DNA of 19,155 nucleotides from Saprospiraceae bacterium (GCA_023299965.1 JALZVN010000122.1:1-19155), one strand, 5' to 3'. Counted from the stretch's first letter, positions 7,873 to 15,832 are shown. A program made the numbers and translations. Notes: generated from the sequence alone by a model not told the origin.

Positions 7873-7948
7873 GAAAACGGATTGGGCTACTTGCAATACG
7901 AAAACAAATCTTTTTACAAATAGGATTTTTAATATTTTTCACATTTGT

Positions 7949-7956
7949 TATTTTTG
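7949..7956 (+). promoter_or_regulatory. Bacteroidota -7 box for the repeat lipoprotein gene
   Basis: TATTTTTG matches TAnnTTTG exactly and is followed by C. It lies 19 bases before the ATG at 7976, so the leader would be very short. The -33 position holds only a TTTT run (7926-7929). Confidence 0.42.
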
Positions 7957-7975
7957 CATCAAACATAATCGTAAT

Positions 7976-8638
7976 ATGAAAATCTTTATTAACACAATTG
8001 CACTCTTCATTTTAACATTGACAATGTCATGTGGCGGTGGAGCCAGCTCAGATACAAGCGCGAGTATTCCAAACGGTAGTTCATCAAGCAACGAAGCACT
8101 TGAAACCAATCAATCTACTATATATAGTGAAGACTATACTATGGGAGGGATTAAGCACGTCGAGCATAAAAATCCACGCGATGGGTCTATGATAAGCGAG
8201 GGACCTATGAAGGATGGCAAAAAGGAAGGTGCCTGGGTTTTTTACTATACAGGCAGAGATACCGGAAAAGTAAAATCCATGAAAAACTATCACAAGGATC
8301 AACTCAATGGTTTGTCACTTGAATTTTCGAACAGTGGCACGATCACTAAAAGAGTTGACTATGATAATGGCAATATCCACGGACTATATGCAGAATACAA
8401 ATACAATAGAGCTCAAAAGTATATAGAATATACACATGGCGAAATGAATGGTGCCTATAATACCTACTACAGTAATGGCAAGAAACAGCAAGAAACGAAG
8501 TATACAAATGGCATGAAAAACGGCAGAAGTGTTTTTTATAATGAAGAGGAACAGATCATAATGGATTTTGTATACAAGGATAATGAGAAGGTATCTGGAG
8601 GCAAAGTCACTCCTCCACCAGTGAGTCAAGAGAAGTAG
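7976..8638 (+). CDS. Lipoprotein with MORN/YwqK-like repeats
   Basis: Encodes 220 residues. The N-terminus is a lipoprotein signal ending LTMSC (Cys19), followed by a Gly/Ser/Asn-rich linker to about residue 50. From about 75 to 210 there are roughly five repeats of about 23 residues built on the pattern GxxxGxxxxYYxxGxxxxxxxYxxG: for example DGKKEGAWVFYYTG, KDQLNGLSLEFSNSGT, NGNIHGLYAEYKYN, HGEMNGAYNTYYSNGK and NGMKNGRSVFYNEEEQ. This is the variant repeat of the YwqK family, often labelled an antitoxin family on thin grounds; no toxin gene is adjacent, so I would not call it an antitoxin. Such repeats form an elongated beta-sheet surface and their ligands are mostly unknown. The gene is monocistronic, with a promoter-like box just upstream and a near-perfect terminator downstream. 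Confidence 0.85.
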   Translation: MKIFINTIALFILTLTMSCGGGASSDTSASIPNGSSSSNEALETNQSTIYSEDYTMGGIKHVEHKNPRDGSMISEGPMKDGKKEGAWVFYYTGRDTGKVKSMKNYHKDQLNGLSLEFSNSGTITKRVDYDNGNIHGLYAEYKYNRAQKYIEYTHGEMNGAYNTYYSNGKKQQETKYTNGMKNGRSVFYNEEEQIIMDFVYKDNEKVSGGKVTPPPVSQEK

Positions 8639-8670
8639 ATTTTTGGCTACCTCTATTTTAATAAAAAACA

Positions 8671-8716
8671 AAAAAAAGCACACTTTTGTAATTGACAAAA
8701 GTGTGCTTTTTTGTTT
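8671..8716 (+). terminator. Strong intrinsic terminator (bidirectional shape)
   Basis: A 12-base perfect stem GCACACTTTTGT (8678-8689) / ACAAAAGTGTGC (8695-8706) with a five-base loop is flanked by seven A before and six T after. It lies 40 bases past the stop of the repeat lipoprotein gene. Confidence 0.92.
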
Positions 8717-9129
8717 TTACGCTTTACAATCTTTTCAAAGATTCGGTGTAGAACAACTGTCGATAAACGTTTAACAGATAAACACAATGATAGATTTGAT
8801 CTAATGTGCCTAGATAAATTGTGACTACCCTTTTAGAGGTATATATTCAAAATTAATTCATATTAATTGAAATAAAATATGTTAAAAATAAAGAGCTTAA
8901 ATCCCTTATTTTAAAGGGTTTTGAATGCAAAAAAGGCTTCTAACATGAAATAGTCATCTGTGTCAATCATACTGGCACTATGTTGGCAACTAGCAGTGTA
9001 TACCACCCAATATTTATTCTCCCCCAATTGCATTTTTGAAAGTGCACGCCCCCACAGCAAGTTTATTAAGACTTATGTATTGATATAACTCCCCGCTGAA
9101 TTTATTTGAGAATTAAAAAGTATTGAGAA
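8717..9129. other. Intergenic spacer before the glycoside-hydrolase-like gene
   Basis: About 410 bases of AT-rich spacer with no gene that I can support. It holds a small hairpin CCCTT (8903-8907) / AAGGG (8914-8918) followed by TTTTG, and an AT-rich inverted repeat TTCA-aa-ATTAAT / ATTAATTGAA near 8847-8870. A TTATTTG about 20 bases before the ATG at 9130, with TTG about 23 bases further up, is a weak promoter candidate for that gene. Confidence 0.45.
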
Positions 9130-11052
9130 ATGTTAAAAAGATTACACACAATCGTGATGGTGTGTCTGCTACCTATAATAGCAGCAGCACAACCTAATTT
9201 CACAGCCAACGAATTTGTACCAGAGTACAACGAAGAATTTGGTTATGGTACCAACATGGGATACAACCCACCTTACTCAGATGAGCAGATAGCAGAGATA
9301 GCTATCGGAAAAGAAAATCAAGGAATACATGGAGCGGGAGTGAATACTTTGCGTCCAGGATTATGGGAGTTTTTCTTAGAGTCTTGGGGATATGATATCC
9401 GAACGTCTACTTTTGATTATTACGGAGAATTAGGAATGACAAACAATGTTGCCATTGTTGGATATCCATCAGAGGATCACAGAGATAAGACTACCTACTG
9501 TGAAGACACAGACGCTAGAATTTTCAAAAATCTATATTCTCCAATTTGGGACAATGGCGAAAATGGTACGCCTGTAAACGACACTAACTACCTTGCGGTG
9601 TACTTATACAAGTTGCTTCCATTGTATGGTGACAACATCAAGTTTTATGAAATATGGAATGAACCTGACTTTGACTACGGTGGAAATGCATGGAAGCCAA
9701 AAGGTGTAGAAGGCAACTGGTACGAAAATGATCCAGATCCTTGTTCTTATGCACTAGGTGCACCAATATGGTCATATAATAGAATGCTGCGTGTAAGTTA
9801 CGAAGTGATTAAGCATCACAATCCAGACGCATTGGTATGCACAGGTGGCGTAGGGTTTCCAAGTTTTATGGATGCTGTACTTAGACATAGTGATAATCCA
9901 GATGGAGGAAAGATTACGGAAGAGTATCCTTTGACTGGAGGTGCCTATTTTGACGTATTGAGTTTTCACTCTTATCCACACTTAGAAGGAATTAGAACTT
10001 GGGATTTAACAACAAATGATTTCAAATACGAAAGACATTCTGATAAGGCTGCACAGTTATATGTGCAAAAGAAAAGAGACTTTGAAGATGTACTAGCTGA
10101 ATACGGGTATGACGGAGATACCTATCCAGAGAAGCTGTATATCACTACAGAGTGCAATATCCCAAGAAAGAAATTTAAAGATCATATTGGATCAGAAGAA
10201 GCATCAAAGAACTTCAATATGAAAGCATTGATCCTATCACATAAGGAAGATATCAAGCAGTACTATATCTACAATATTGCTGAAGATGGTATACCAAATG
10301 ATTATAGTCCAGAATTTAATTTCATGGGACTTTATGAGCCAATCATGAATAAGGAAGTATATACTCATGAGTACACAAACGGTGGTGTATCTTTTAAAAC
10401 AACTGCAGAAGTTTTGGCTGGATATAAATACAATGCAACTAGAACGCAGGTATTGAACGGGGCTGAATTTATCGAAGGTGCCGTGTTTGAAAATGTTGAA
10501 GGAGAGACAATCATTGCTGCTTGGGCAGAAACCAGAGTGGACGAAAGTGAAGATGCAGAAGCACCTATCACATTGGCGGGAGAATACTTTAACGAGACGA
10601 CCGAAATTATGTATTGGGATTTTTCCATGACAAAGGAGACATTTCCATTGGAGGATCCAAATCTTACTTTGACTGCAACACCCGTTTTCATTAAAACTAC
10701 ACCAGTTGCTGAAGAAAATGATCCACCATTGACAACCAATCCACATAACCCTGTTACGATACCAACACACCATCAGGTCATCTTGGCCGAAGCAGTACCT
10801 GAAGAATTTGGAAACTTAAATTCATATCCAAATCCATTCACAGATCTACTTACGATAGAGGTGGACGATATAGATGAGGTAGATATAAAAGTATTTGATG
10901 CCTTAGGAAGAGAGATTGGAGCACCAGTTAACAAATCTGACATCAAAGCAACGGTACATACTTCAGATCTAGAAAACGGCATCTACTACATAGAATTTGT
11001 AAAAGGTGATGCTATCTACACAAGAAAAATGGTAAAGTCCAATGCCAAGTAA
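9130..11052 (+). CDS. Secreted glycoside-hydrolase-like protein with T9SS type A sorting domain
   Basis: Encodes 640 residues. A signal peptide (cleavage likely after Ala20, IAAA-QPN) leads into a catalytic-like region from about 30 to 430 and a beta-sandwich-like region to about 520. KFYEIWNEPDF (171-181) is the WNEP motif that holds the acid/base Glu (E178) in clan GH-A enzymes such as GH39 and GH5; YITTECN (337-343) offers E341 as the nucleophile on a later strand, and VLSFHSYPH (276-284) fits an active-site strand. I infer a retaining glycosidase acting on a polysaccharide outside the cell; the substrate and exact family are not readable from the sequence. After a Pro/Thr/His linker (about 525-555) the C-terminal 80 residues are a type A sorting domain: NSYPNPFTD (564-572), KVFDALGREI, LENGIYYIEF and a KMVK end. 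It stands alone, followed by a terminator. Confidence 0.83.
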   Translation: MLKRLHTIVMVCLLPIIAAAQPNFTANEFVPEYNEEFGYGTNMGYNPPYSDEQIAEIAIGKENQGIHGAGVNTLRPGLWEFFLESWGYDIRTSTFDYYGELGMTNNVAIVGYPSEDHRDKTTYCEDTDARIFKNLYSPIWDNGENGTPVNDTNYLAVYLYKLLPLYGDNIKFYEIWNEPDFDYGGNAWKPKGVEGNWYENDPDPCSYALGAPIWSYNRMLRVSYEVIKHHNPDALVCTGGVGFPSFMDAVLRHSDNPDGGKITEEYPLTGGAYFDVLSFHSYPHLEGIRTWDLTTNDFKYERHSDKAAQLYVQKKRDFEDVLAEYGYDGDTYPEKLYITTECNIPRKKFKDHIGSEEASKNFNMKALILSHKEDIKQYYIYNIAEDGIPNDYSPEFNFMGLYEPIMNKEVYTHEYTNGGVSFKTTAEVLAGYKYNATRTQVLNGAEFIEGAVFENVEGETIIAAWAETRVDESEDAEAPITLAGEYFNETTEIMYWDFSMTKETFPLEDPNLTLTATPVFIKTTPVAEENDPPLTTNPHNPVTIPTHHQVILAEAVPEEFGNLNSYPNPFTDLLTIEVDDIDEVDIKVFDALGREIGAPVNKSDIKATVHTSDLENGIYYIEFVKGDAIYTRKMVKSNAK

Positions 11053-11090
11053 ATAGAGAACTTACTTTTCAATAAGGAATAATATTAATA

Positions 11091-11124
11091 GAGCTATCTT
11101 TGATGATTCAAGGGTAGCTCTTTT
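11091..11124 (+). terminator. Intrinsic terminator of the glycoside-hydrolase-like gene
   Basis: GAGCTATCTTTGA (11091-11103) pairs with TCAAGGGTAGCTC (11108-11120) across TGAT, with two G-T wobbles and no bulge, followed by TTTT. It starts 39 bases past the stop codon and overlaps the likely promoter of the next gene. Confidence 0.8.
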
Positions 11125-11130
11125 AGTTTG
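11099..11130 (+). promoter_or_regulatory. Bacteroidota promoter for the SDR gene, overlapping a terminator
   Basis: TTTG (11099-11102), a 20-base spacer and TTAGTTTG (11123-11130; seven of eight to TAnnTTTG) give the expected -33/-7 arrangement 25 bases before the ATG at 11155. The -33 element sits in the hairpin loop region of the previous gene's terminator. Confidence 0.45.
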
Positions 11131-11154
11131 CCTAAGTAATCCAAAAATCTACAT

Positions 11155-11913
11155 ATGAAGTTTGATTTCAAAGACAAAGTCGTCCTAGTAACTGGCGGGA
11201 CTCGAGGTATTGGAAAAGCTATTTCAATGGCATTCGGAGAAGCCAAAGCCAAGGTAGTTATGTTATACTATAGTAATGAAATAGAGGCACAAAAGACTCT
11301 GGTAGAAATGCGAAATATGGAGCACCACTCTATTCGATGTGATGTAAGCAAACCAGAGGAGGTTCGTAAAATGGTAAAAGACGTTGCTATAAAATATGGA
11401 CAGATTGATATTCTTGTCAATAATGCAGGGGTATACATACCACATGAAATAGATAAAATATCTTACAATGAATGGCAATATAAATGGACCAAGACAATCG
11501 ATATAAATCTAAATGCGCCTGCTAATATTTGCTTTTGCGTTGCCAACTATATGTTGCTTCAAGGCTCTGGCAAAATCATTAATATTACATCGCGAGGGGC
11601 TTATCGAGGAGAGCCAAACCATCCTGCTTATGGAGCTGCAAAAGCAGGACTCAATTCTTTGACACAGTCCCTGGCTAAAAAGTTAGCTCCTAAAATATTT
11701 GTTGCCGGTTTAGCTCCTGGCTTTGTCGACACGGATATGGCATTTTCATATTTGCATGGAGATCATGGCGAAGAAATATTAGCACAAAGCCCACTCAACA
11801 GGGCTGCTAGACCTGAAGAAATAGCTAAAGCTGTTTTATTTTTATCTAGTGATGGAATTGAATACATGACAGGATCTATTGTAGACATGAATGGTGCTTC
11901 GTACTTTCATTAA
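11155..11913 (+). CDS. SDR family NAD(P)-dependent oxidoreductase
   Basis: Encodes 252 residues, the normal length of a classical short-chain dehydrogenase. The Rossmann motif TGGTRGIG (13-20), the C-D-V stretch at 62-64, NNAG (89-92), and the catalytic Ser146, Tyr159 and Lys163 (TSRGAY then YGAAK) are all present, along with the Pro-Gly segment after the active site (LAPGFVDTDM, 186-195) and the closing MTGSIVDMNGA. The Arg at 18 in the glycine motif fits NADP(H) preference. The best general label is FabG-like reductase; the substrate is not known. One odd point is that the nearest genes are unrelated, so context does not help. It has its own promoter and no strong plus-strand terminator after it. 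Confidence 0.9.
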   Translation: MKFDFKDKVVLVTGGTRGIGKAISMAFGEAKAKVVMLYYSNEIEAQKTLVEMRNMEHHSIRCDVSKPEEVRKMVKDVAIKYGQIDILVNNAGVYIPHEIDKISYNEWQYKWTKTIDINLNAPANICFCVANYMLLQGSGKIINITSRGAYRGEPNHPAYGAAKAGLNSLTQSLAKKLAPKIFVAGLAPGFVDTDMAFSYLHGDHGEEILAQSPLNRAARPEEIAKAVLFLSSDGIEYMTGSIVDMNGASYFH

Positions 11914-11966
11914 AAACTGTTTGTAGAACGTATCTCTTCCGTTTAGAATCATTTCTTTCTGTGGGT

Positions 11967-12001
11967 AAAAAAATAGCCCAATAAATGAATTATTGGACTA
12001 T
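11967..12001 (-). terminator. Terminator of the sigma-factor operon
   Basis: ATAG-c-CCAATA (11973-11983) pairs with TATTGG-a-CTAT (11991-12001); on the minus strand the hairpin ends in seven T. It lies about 100 bases past the stop of the lipoprotein gene. On the plus strand there is no T-run, so it does not serve the SDR gene well. Confidence 0.7.
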
Positions 12002-12104
12002 TATAATGGCTCTAAAATAGCTTTATATTTCAATGTCGAGCTGTGTATAATTTCAGCTAATTTTCAAACTGAAATTATTTGGTAAGTCTTTCTAGTTTCA
12101 GAAT

Positions 12105-13319
12105 TTATGGAATAGCCAGCGCAATTGTGGCCTGGGCATTTTGTACATTTTTTTGTGTTCCGTCGTCTGCAAAAAGCGTGCAGTTGAAAGTGCAATCTAT
12201 CTTTACAGTTTGTTGTCCTTGACTATTATCAAGAAAAGGCTCAACACTTTGTATTTCAAAAAAGGAAATGCTAGACTGAGTCCCTTTAGCAGAGCTATAC
12301 GTCTTTCCGTTGTCATCGATATAAATAAACTCAAATGTTTGCAAATCTAACTCTGAGCCATTTATTATTCTATTTTCAATAGTATAATCAAAGTCTACTT
12401 TATTATACAACAACCCATTATTTAGATCGTAAGAAACATCTAAGCCTACAACTGTCTGAGTTGCATTTAACCCACTAACAGATGGAAAAAGCGTGGTACT
12501 TGATATTTTTTTTCCACTTCCTAACCTTAGCCTAAGAGGAGTATTTAAACTTAAAAATTCTAATTTTTTATTTGCTCCATTTAAATCTTCAATGGTCCAA
12601 GTAGTGACATTATTTAGCGGAGTAAAATCAGGTGATTCTGTATACAGACTAATTACAGCTACACTATCTTCATCAATCTGTTCGATCTGAATGGAAGAAC
12701 TTACTCCCATAACACTTTGGTCTAAGATTAATTGCTTAGTAATAAAAGATGACAAGCCTGACTCTTCATCAAGCACATTAAGTCTAGCAGTCAAATTGTC
12801 ATCCATCTTTGCATTTACTATGCGCACATCGTTTTTTGCTTGCTGCGTGAATATTTCATCTTCGATAGTCCAGGTGTATGAATGGTTTTCCATTTGAGAA
12901 GAAATATCAAAGTTAAATTGATACGCATCAGATAACTCTTTATTTTCCGACCTAAATGCAAATGATTTTGGATTTATTGAACGATCTGCTACGACATTAT
13001 TTGAACCTGCTTCAAAATTTCTAATGCGCATTGTAAAGGAATTATTACAAGTGCTAAAACAATCTGATGGCGCTAAAGCTCCTTCAAAAGTGTAGATTTC
13101 ATTTTGATCAAGCTCAAAACGAGTAAAATTAAAAACATCAGAAACGCCTGCTGCTGTAGAGACTGGATCTCCATCAATTAACATTTCCAATTCAAAAACT
13201 GGATCATCGCCGGCTCCTCCTTGATCTTCTGGCAACTCTAAGGTGTTTCGCTCACAGTTTGACATCAATACTGCAAATAGAAAAAATGAAATTGTTTTTA
13301 TATAAGTACTATTTTTCAC
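12105..13319 (-). CDS. Uncharacterised lipoprotein, third gene of the sigma-factor operon
   Basis: Encodes 404 residues that I do not recognise. The N-terminus is a lipoprotein-like signal, SFFLFAVLMSNC, with Cys22 as the likely lipidated residue (the -1 Asn is unusual but the position fits). A short acidic linker follows (ELPEDQGGAGDDP). The body is rich in beta-prone stretches with many Thr, Ser, Asn and Asp and carries two close cysteines at SDCFSTCNN (near 84-92) and another pair near the end (DCTFNC), which could form disulphides. There is no transmembrane segment beyond the signal and no enzymatic motif. It starts 29 bases after the stop of the membrane protein gene, so it is very likely co-transcribed with the sigma factor and may be the envelope sensor or the product that the sigma factor controls. 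Both are inference. Confidence 0.75.
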   Translation of the reverse strand: MKNSTYIKTISFFLFAVLMSNCERNTLELPEDQGGAGDDPVFELEMLIDGDPVSTAAGVSDVFNFTRFELDQNEIYTFEGALAPSDCFSTCNNSFTMRIRNFEAGSNNVVADRSINPKSFAFRSENKELSDAYQFNFDISSQMENHSYTWTIEDEIFTQQAKNDVRIVNAKMDDNLTARLNVLDEESGLSSFITKQLILDQSVMGVSSSIQIEQIDEDSVAVISLYTESPDFTPLNNVTTWTIEDLNGANKKLEFLSLNTPLRLRLGSGKKISSTTLFPSVSGLNATQTVVGLDVSYDLNNGLLYNKVDFDYTIENRIINGSELDLQTFEFIYIDDNGKTYSSAKGTQSSISFFEIQSVEPFLDNSQGQQTVKIDCTFNCTLFADDGTQKNVQNAQATIALAIP

Positions 13320-13348
13320 GTTGTGTTTTTTCAGTGTGGTTTTGTTTT

Positions 13349-14722
13349 TTAATTTAGACGATATAAAGCTTGAAGACCAAAGTAGAAGGAGCCTGGTTGT
13401 ACAAGTGTTGAATTTTGGCTTTCGAAAGCATTTGAAAATTGATTTTTAAATCTATATCTCGCCATTGCTCCCACAGACAATCGTTTAGTCAAATAATATT
13501 CATATCCGAACAAGGCTTCTACATTGTGTCTATTGAAACTTGATGAAGTTAACCATCCATCTTCGAAAGTAGTAACCCCTTCAGATTCTTTTTGCGCTAT
13601 AGACCCAATAACTCCATCTAGGTATACATAGGACAATCCAGTGGACAATTTATGTTTTAGATATCGCTTATTTGGAGCACTATCTAGATTAATATCCTTT
13701 TGTCCAAAAGCGTATGATATTAATAGTGGAGCATGATATGTCCTTATAGATTCAGCTACTAGAGAAAAAGCTGAACTACGTAATCCAAATCCAAAATCAT
13801 TCACTATTTGTTCGGCAACCATTTGTTGAGACAATTGTTGCATGGTATAGTGTGGCTGAAAGGATAAGGACCAGTTAAGACTAAGATCGTACTGTACATA
13901 TACTCCCCCATCAAAATCTGTAAAGTTGGACGGAAGAAGTGAGCCACCTAATCTAACGCCAAAATTCCAATTAGATGAATTAGAATTGGTAGCCGTAGGA
14001 GAGACATCGATAGCATTTGGCAATAGTTCAGAGATCTCATTATCTGAGGCAAATTCTAAAACGTGCAGATTGTTCATCAATAAAGACACAACAGACAATC
14101 TAGCAATGTTTTGGTTTGCGGTTTCTCCTAAATAATTAAAGTGCTTTGAGGTAGTAGCAGAATTTGTATGTGGATTATAGTTTGTCGTAGTGGGTCCATT
14201 AAATGGCTCTATGACTTCTGCTACTCCCAAAGCATCAAAACGATTATTTGCATTTGTATTGGGTACATTATCGAATGCAGTGTGATTAGCATTGATTTTA
14301 CTTTTTGATGTATTTGCGTTGGCGTTATTTATTTCAATATTATTCAGTGGAGTTGAGGCAGTAGCATTTTCAGCGAGTGTTCTTATTGATGTATTTTCAT
14401 CAACAATCTCCTGTTTAGTAGCTTTGGCAATTTGTGCACTTAAATCATTTATTGATTCATTTGACAAAGTGCTATTGGCTATTGGCTTGGTTTGCAACTC
14501 TTTTATATTTGGCTTTGCACTCTTGCGCCCCAGAAAGAAAGCAGAAGTACTAAGGATGCTAATCAGAACAATTGCTAAAAATACGAAAAACCATTTACAG
14601 CGTTTTCTTTTTTTCTCATCTTGCTCGATAAGCATACGAGCTTCTTCCCATGCACTTTCATCATAATCGAAAGATCTGTTTCGAAGTTTATTTTTAAATA
14701 AATCGTCTAATTGATTACTCAT
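13349..14722 (-). CDS. Single-pass membrane protein with anti-sigma-like tail and beta-barrel-like C-terminus
   Basis: Encodes 457 residues. Residues 1-41 are a charged cytoplasmic-type tail (DDLFKNKLRNRSFDYDESAWEEA...) of the kind seen in proteins paired with ECF sigma factors in Bacteroidota. One hydrophobic helix covers about 43-64. Residues 70-250 are low-complexity and rich in Asn, Thr, Ser and Ala, probably an extended periplasmic linker. Residues 251-457 resemble an outer-membrane beta-barrel domain: alternating strands such as NWNFGVRLGGSLLP, GGVYVQYDLSLNWSLSFQPHY, HKLSTGLSYVYLDG, NVEALFGYEYYLTKRLSVGAMARYRF, ending in FYFGLQALYRLN. Its start lies three bases after the sigma factor's stop, which suggests translational coupling. 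I infer a signalling protein that may hold or release the sigma factor. Whether the barrel-like part inserts in the outer membrane is open. Confidence 0.78.
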   Translation of the reverse strand: MSNQLDDLFKNKLRNRSFDYDESAWEEARMLIEQDEKKRKRCKWFFVFLAIVLISILSTSAFFLGRKSAKPNIKELQTKPIANSTLSNESINDLSAQIAKATKQEIVDENTSIRTLAENATASTPLNNIEINNANANTSKSKINANHTAFDNVPNTNANNRFDALGVAEVIEPFNGPTTTNYNPHTNSATTSKHFNYLGETANQNIARLSVVSLLMNNLHVLEFASDNEISELLPNAIDVSPTATNSNSSNWNFGVRLGGSLLPSNFTDFDGGVYVQYDLSLNWSLSFQPHYTMQQLSQQMVAEQIVNDFGFGLRSSAFSLVAESIRTYHAPLLISYAFGQKDINLDSAPNKRYLKHKLSTGLSYVYLDGVIGSIAQKESEGVTTFEDGWLTSSSFNRHNVEALFGYEYYLTKRLSVGAMARYRFKNQFSNAFESQNSTLVQPGSFYFGLQALYRLN

Positions 14723-14725
14723 TTA

Positions 14726-15286
14726 CTAAATCGCTTTTTGAGAATTCATTGTATTATTAATGATCTCTTGTAGTTTTTTTCTAGCAGAACTAACATGCCA
14801 TTTGGATGTGCCATCGCTAATGTTTAACAACTTTCCAATTTCCTGATGAGAATATCCATCAACAGCAAAAAGGTTGAATACTTTTTGGGTTACTGGAGGT
14901 AAACTTTTTATCATCGACTCCAAGTCAGAGGCATCGAAAATTTTATCTGCCTCATTATAATCCACCATATTAGGCATTTGCTTTTCGCTAAAATCGGTGT
15001 ATTCAATCAATTCCTGAACCTTTCTATTCTTCCTGAATTCGTCAATTACATGGTTAATCATGATACGACGAATCCAAGCGTCGAAAGGAATATTGGTATT
15101 GTATCGGTTGAGGTTATTTACTATTTTTAAAAACCCAGCATTTACTGAGGATTTTGCTTCATCTTGATCTACTTTATATCTGAGGCAGACACTCATCAAA
15201 ATGCTGTAACACATTTTATGCAAACTAAACTGAGCTTTTCGATCGCCAGCTATACAGTCTCTTATGAGTGAATCGTTTACTTTCAT
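14726..15286 (-). CDS. ECF-type RNA polymerase sigma factor
   Basis: Encodes 186 residues, typical for the extracytoplasmic-function class: region 2 at about 25-90 (DEAKSSVNAGFLKIVNNLNRY, then PFDAWIRRIMINHVIDEFRKN for -10 recognition and core binding) and region 4 at about 122-178 (LESMIKSLPPVTQKVFNLFAVDGYSHQEIGKLL followed by the recognition helix SDGTSKWHVSSARKKLQEI), joined by a short linker without regions 1 and 3. It directs RNA polymerase to its own set of promoters, usually including its own operon. Gene order with the membrane protein (three-base gap) and the lipoprotein marks it as the regulator of a cell-envelope response. The signal and targets cannot be read here. Its leader holds a short reading frame and a terminator, listed separately. 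Confidence 0.9.
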   Translation of the reverse strand: MKVNDSLIRDCIAGDRKAQFSLHKMCYSILMSVCLRYKVDQDEAKSSVNAGFLKIVNNLNRYNTNIPFDAWIRRIMINHVIDEFRKNRKVQELIEYTDFSEKQMPNMVDYNEADKIFDASDLESMIKSLPPVTQKVFNLFAVDGYSHQEIGKLLNISDGTSKWHVSSARKKLQEIINNTMNSQKAI

Positions 15287-15372
15287 TTTGTAAACCTTAA
15301 TTTTTACCTTTTTAATATCTATGCCTTTGAAAGCACAGATTGTACTATGAGTTAAAATGTATTCTAAATTAT

Positions 15373-15413
15373 CAAAAAAAAGCCCGGTCGGGTTTCCCTC
15401 CCCGACAGGCTTT
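15373..15413 (-). terminator. Intrinsic terminator within the leader of the sigma-factor operon
   Basis: On the minus strand AAAGCC-t-GTCGGG pairs with CCCGAC-cg-GGCTTT across an eight-base loop, and eight T follow. It is the most GC-rich hairpin in the region. It points toward the sigma gene and ends about 87 bases before its start, so it would either end a small upstream transcript or act as an attenuator. Confidence 0.8.
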
Positions 15414-15421
15414 CGATTAGC

Positions 15422-15466
15422 TTATTTGAAAACATTTGTAAATCGGTAATGAGAATTAAATCTCAT
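15422..15466 (-). CDS. Possible 14-residue leader peptide
   Basis: On the minus strand, ATG starts a frame encoding MRFNSHYRFTNVFK and ends nine bases before the stem of the leader terminator. Three of its 14 codons are for Phe and one for His. The spacing recalls translational attenuation of amino-acid operons, but the gene behind it is a sigma factor, which such attenuators do not normally control. The frame also begins inside a small hairpin (ATGAGA / TCTCAT). No clear ribosome binding site is visible. A chance frame of this length in AT-rich DNA is quite possible. Confidence 0.25.
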   Translation of the reverse strand: MRFNSHYRFTNVFK

Positions 15467-15805
15467 GAATACTCAGTAATAAAAGGTAAACGGTTTATGG
15501 AATGCCGGTAATCGTGTTATTTATTTTAATCGAATTTTTTTAACATCCTTTCAATCAAACACACGAATATTTTAGAACTGAGGTTGGGTAGATTTAAAAA
15601 TTATTTTACATTTATTTAAATGTTATATTTAAACTGTTGTTAAGCAATCGCTTAAGCCGCAAAAAAATAAATTAAAAACAGAAAAATATTTTTCGACTCT
15701 TTAGATTAATACTCAAACACTTAATTTACGCCTTTTCAATACGAAAATCAGATTATTTAACTCGAAATGAACGATTTACGCGGTCAAATGCACTTAAATT
15801 ATTGC

Positions 15806-15824
15806 CAATATGAATTCCATATTG
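15806..15824. promoter_or_regulatory. Perfect palindrome upstream of rarA, possible operator
   Basis: CAATATG (15806-15812), the five-base spacer AATTC, then CATATTG (15818-15824). This is a perfect seven-base inverted repeat of the kind bound by dimeric regulators. It lies eight bases before the likely -33 element of rarA and about 64 bases before its ATG. No regulator gene is adjacent. Confidence 0.4.
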
Positions 15825-15832
15825 ACTCAAAT

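Noticed and set aside
7976..8638. Calling the repeat lipoprotein an antitoxin
   Set aside because: YwqK-type proteins carry that label in databases, but here there is a lipobox and no toxin gene beside it; the surface-repeat reading fits better.
10237..10982. Long minus-strand frames opposite the glycosidase-like gene
   Set aside because: They are antisense to a gene with signal peptide, catalytic motif and sorting domain, and their products look like compositional artefacts.
14292..14666. A 124-codon plus-strand frame with a hydrophobic product opposite the membrane protein gene
   Set aside because: Its hydrophobic character comes from reading the Asn/Thr/Ser-rich linker in reverse; no start signals or homology features were seen.
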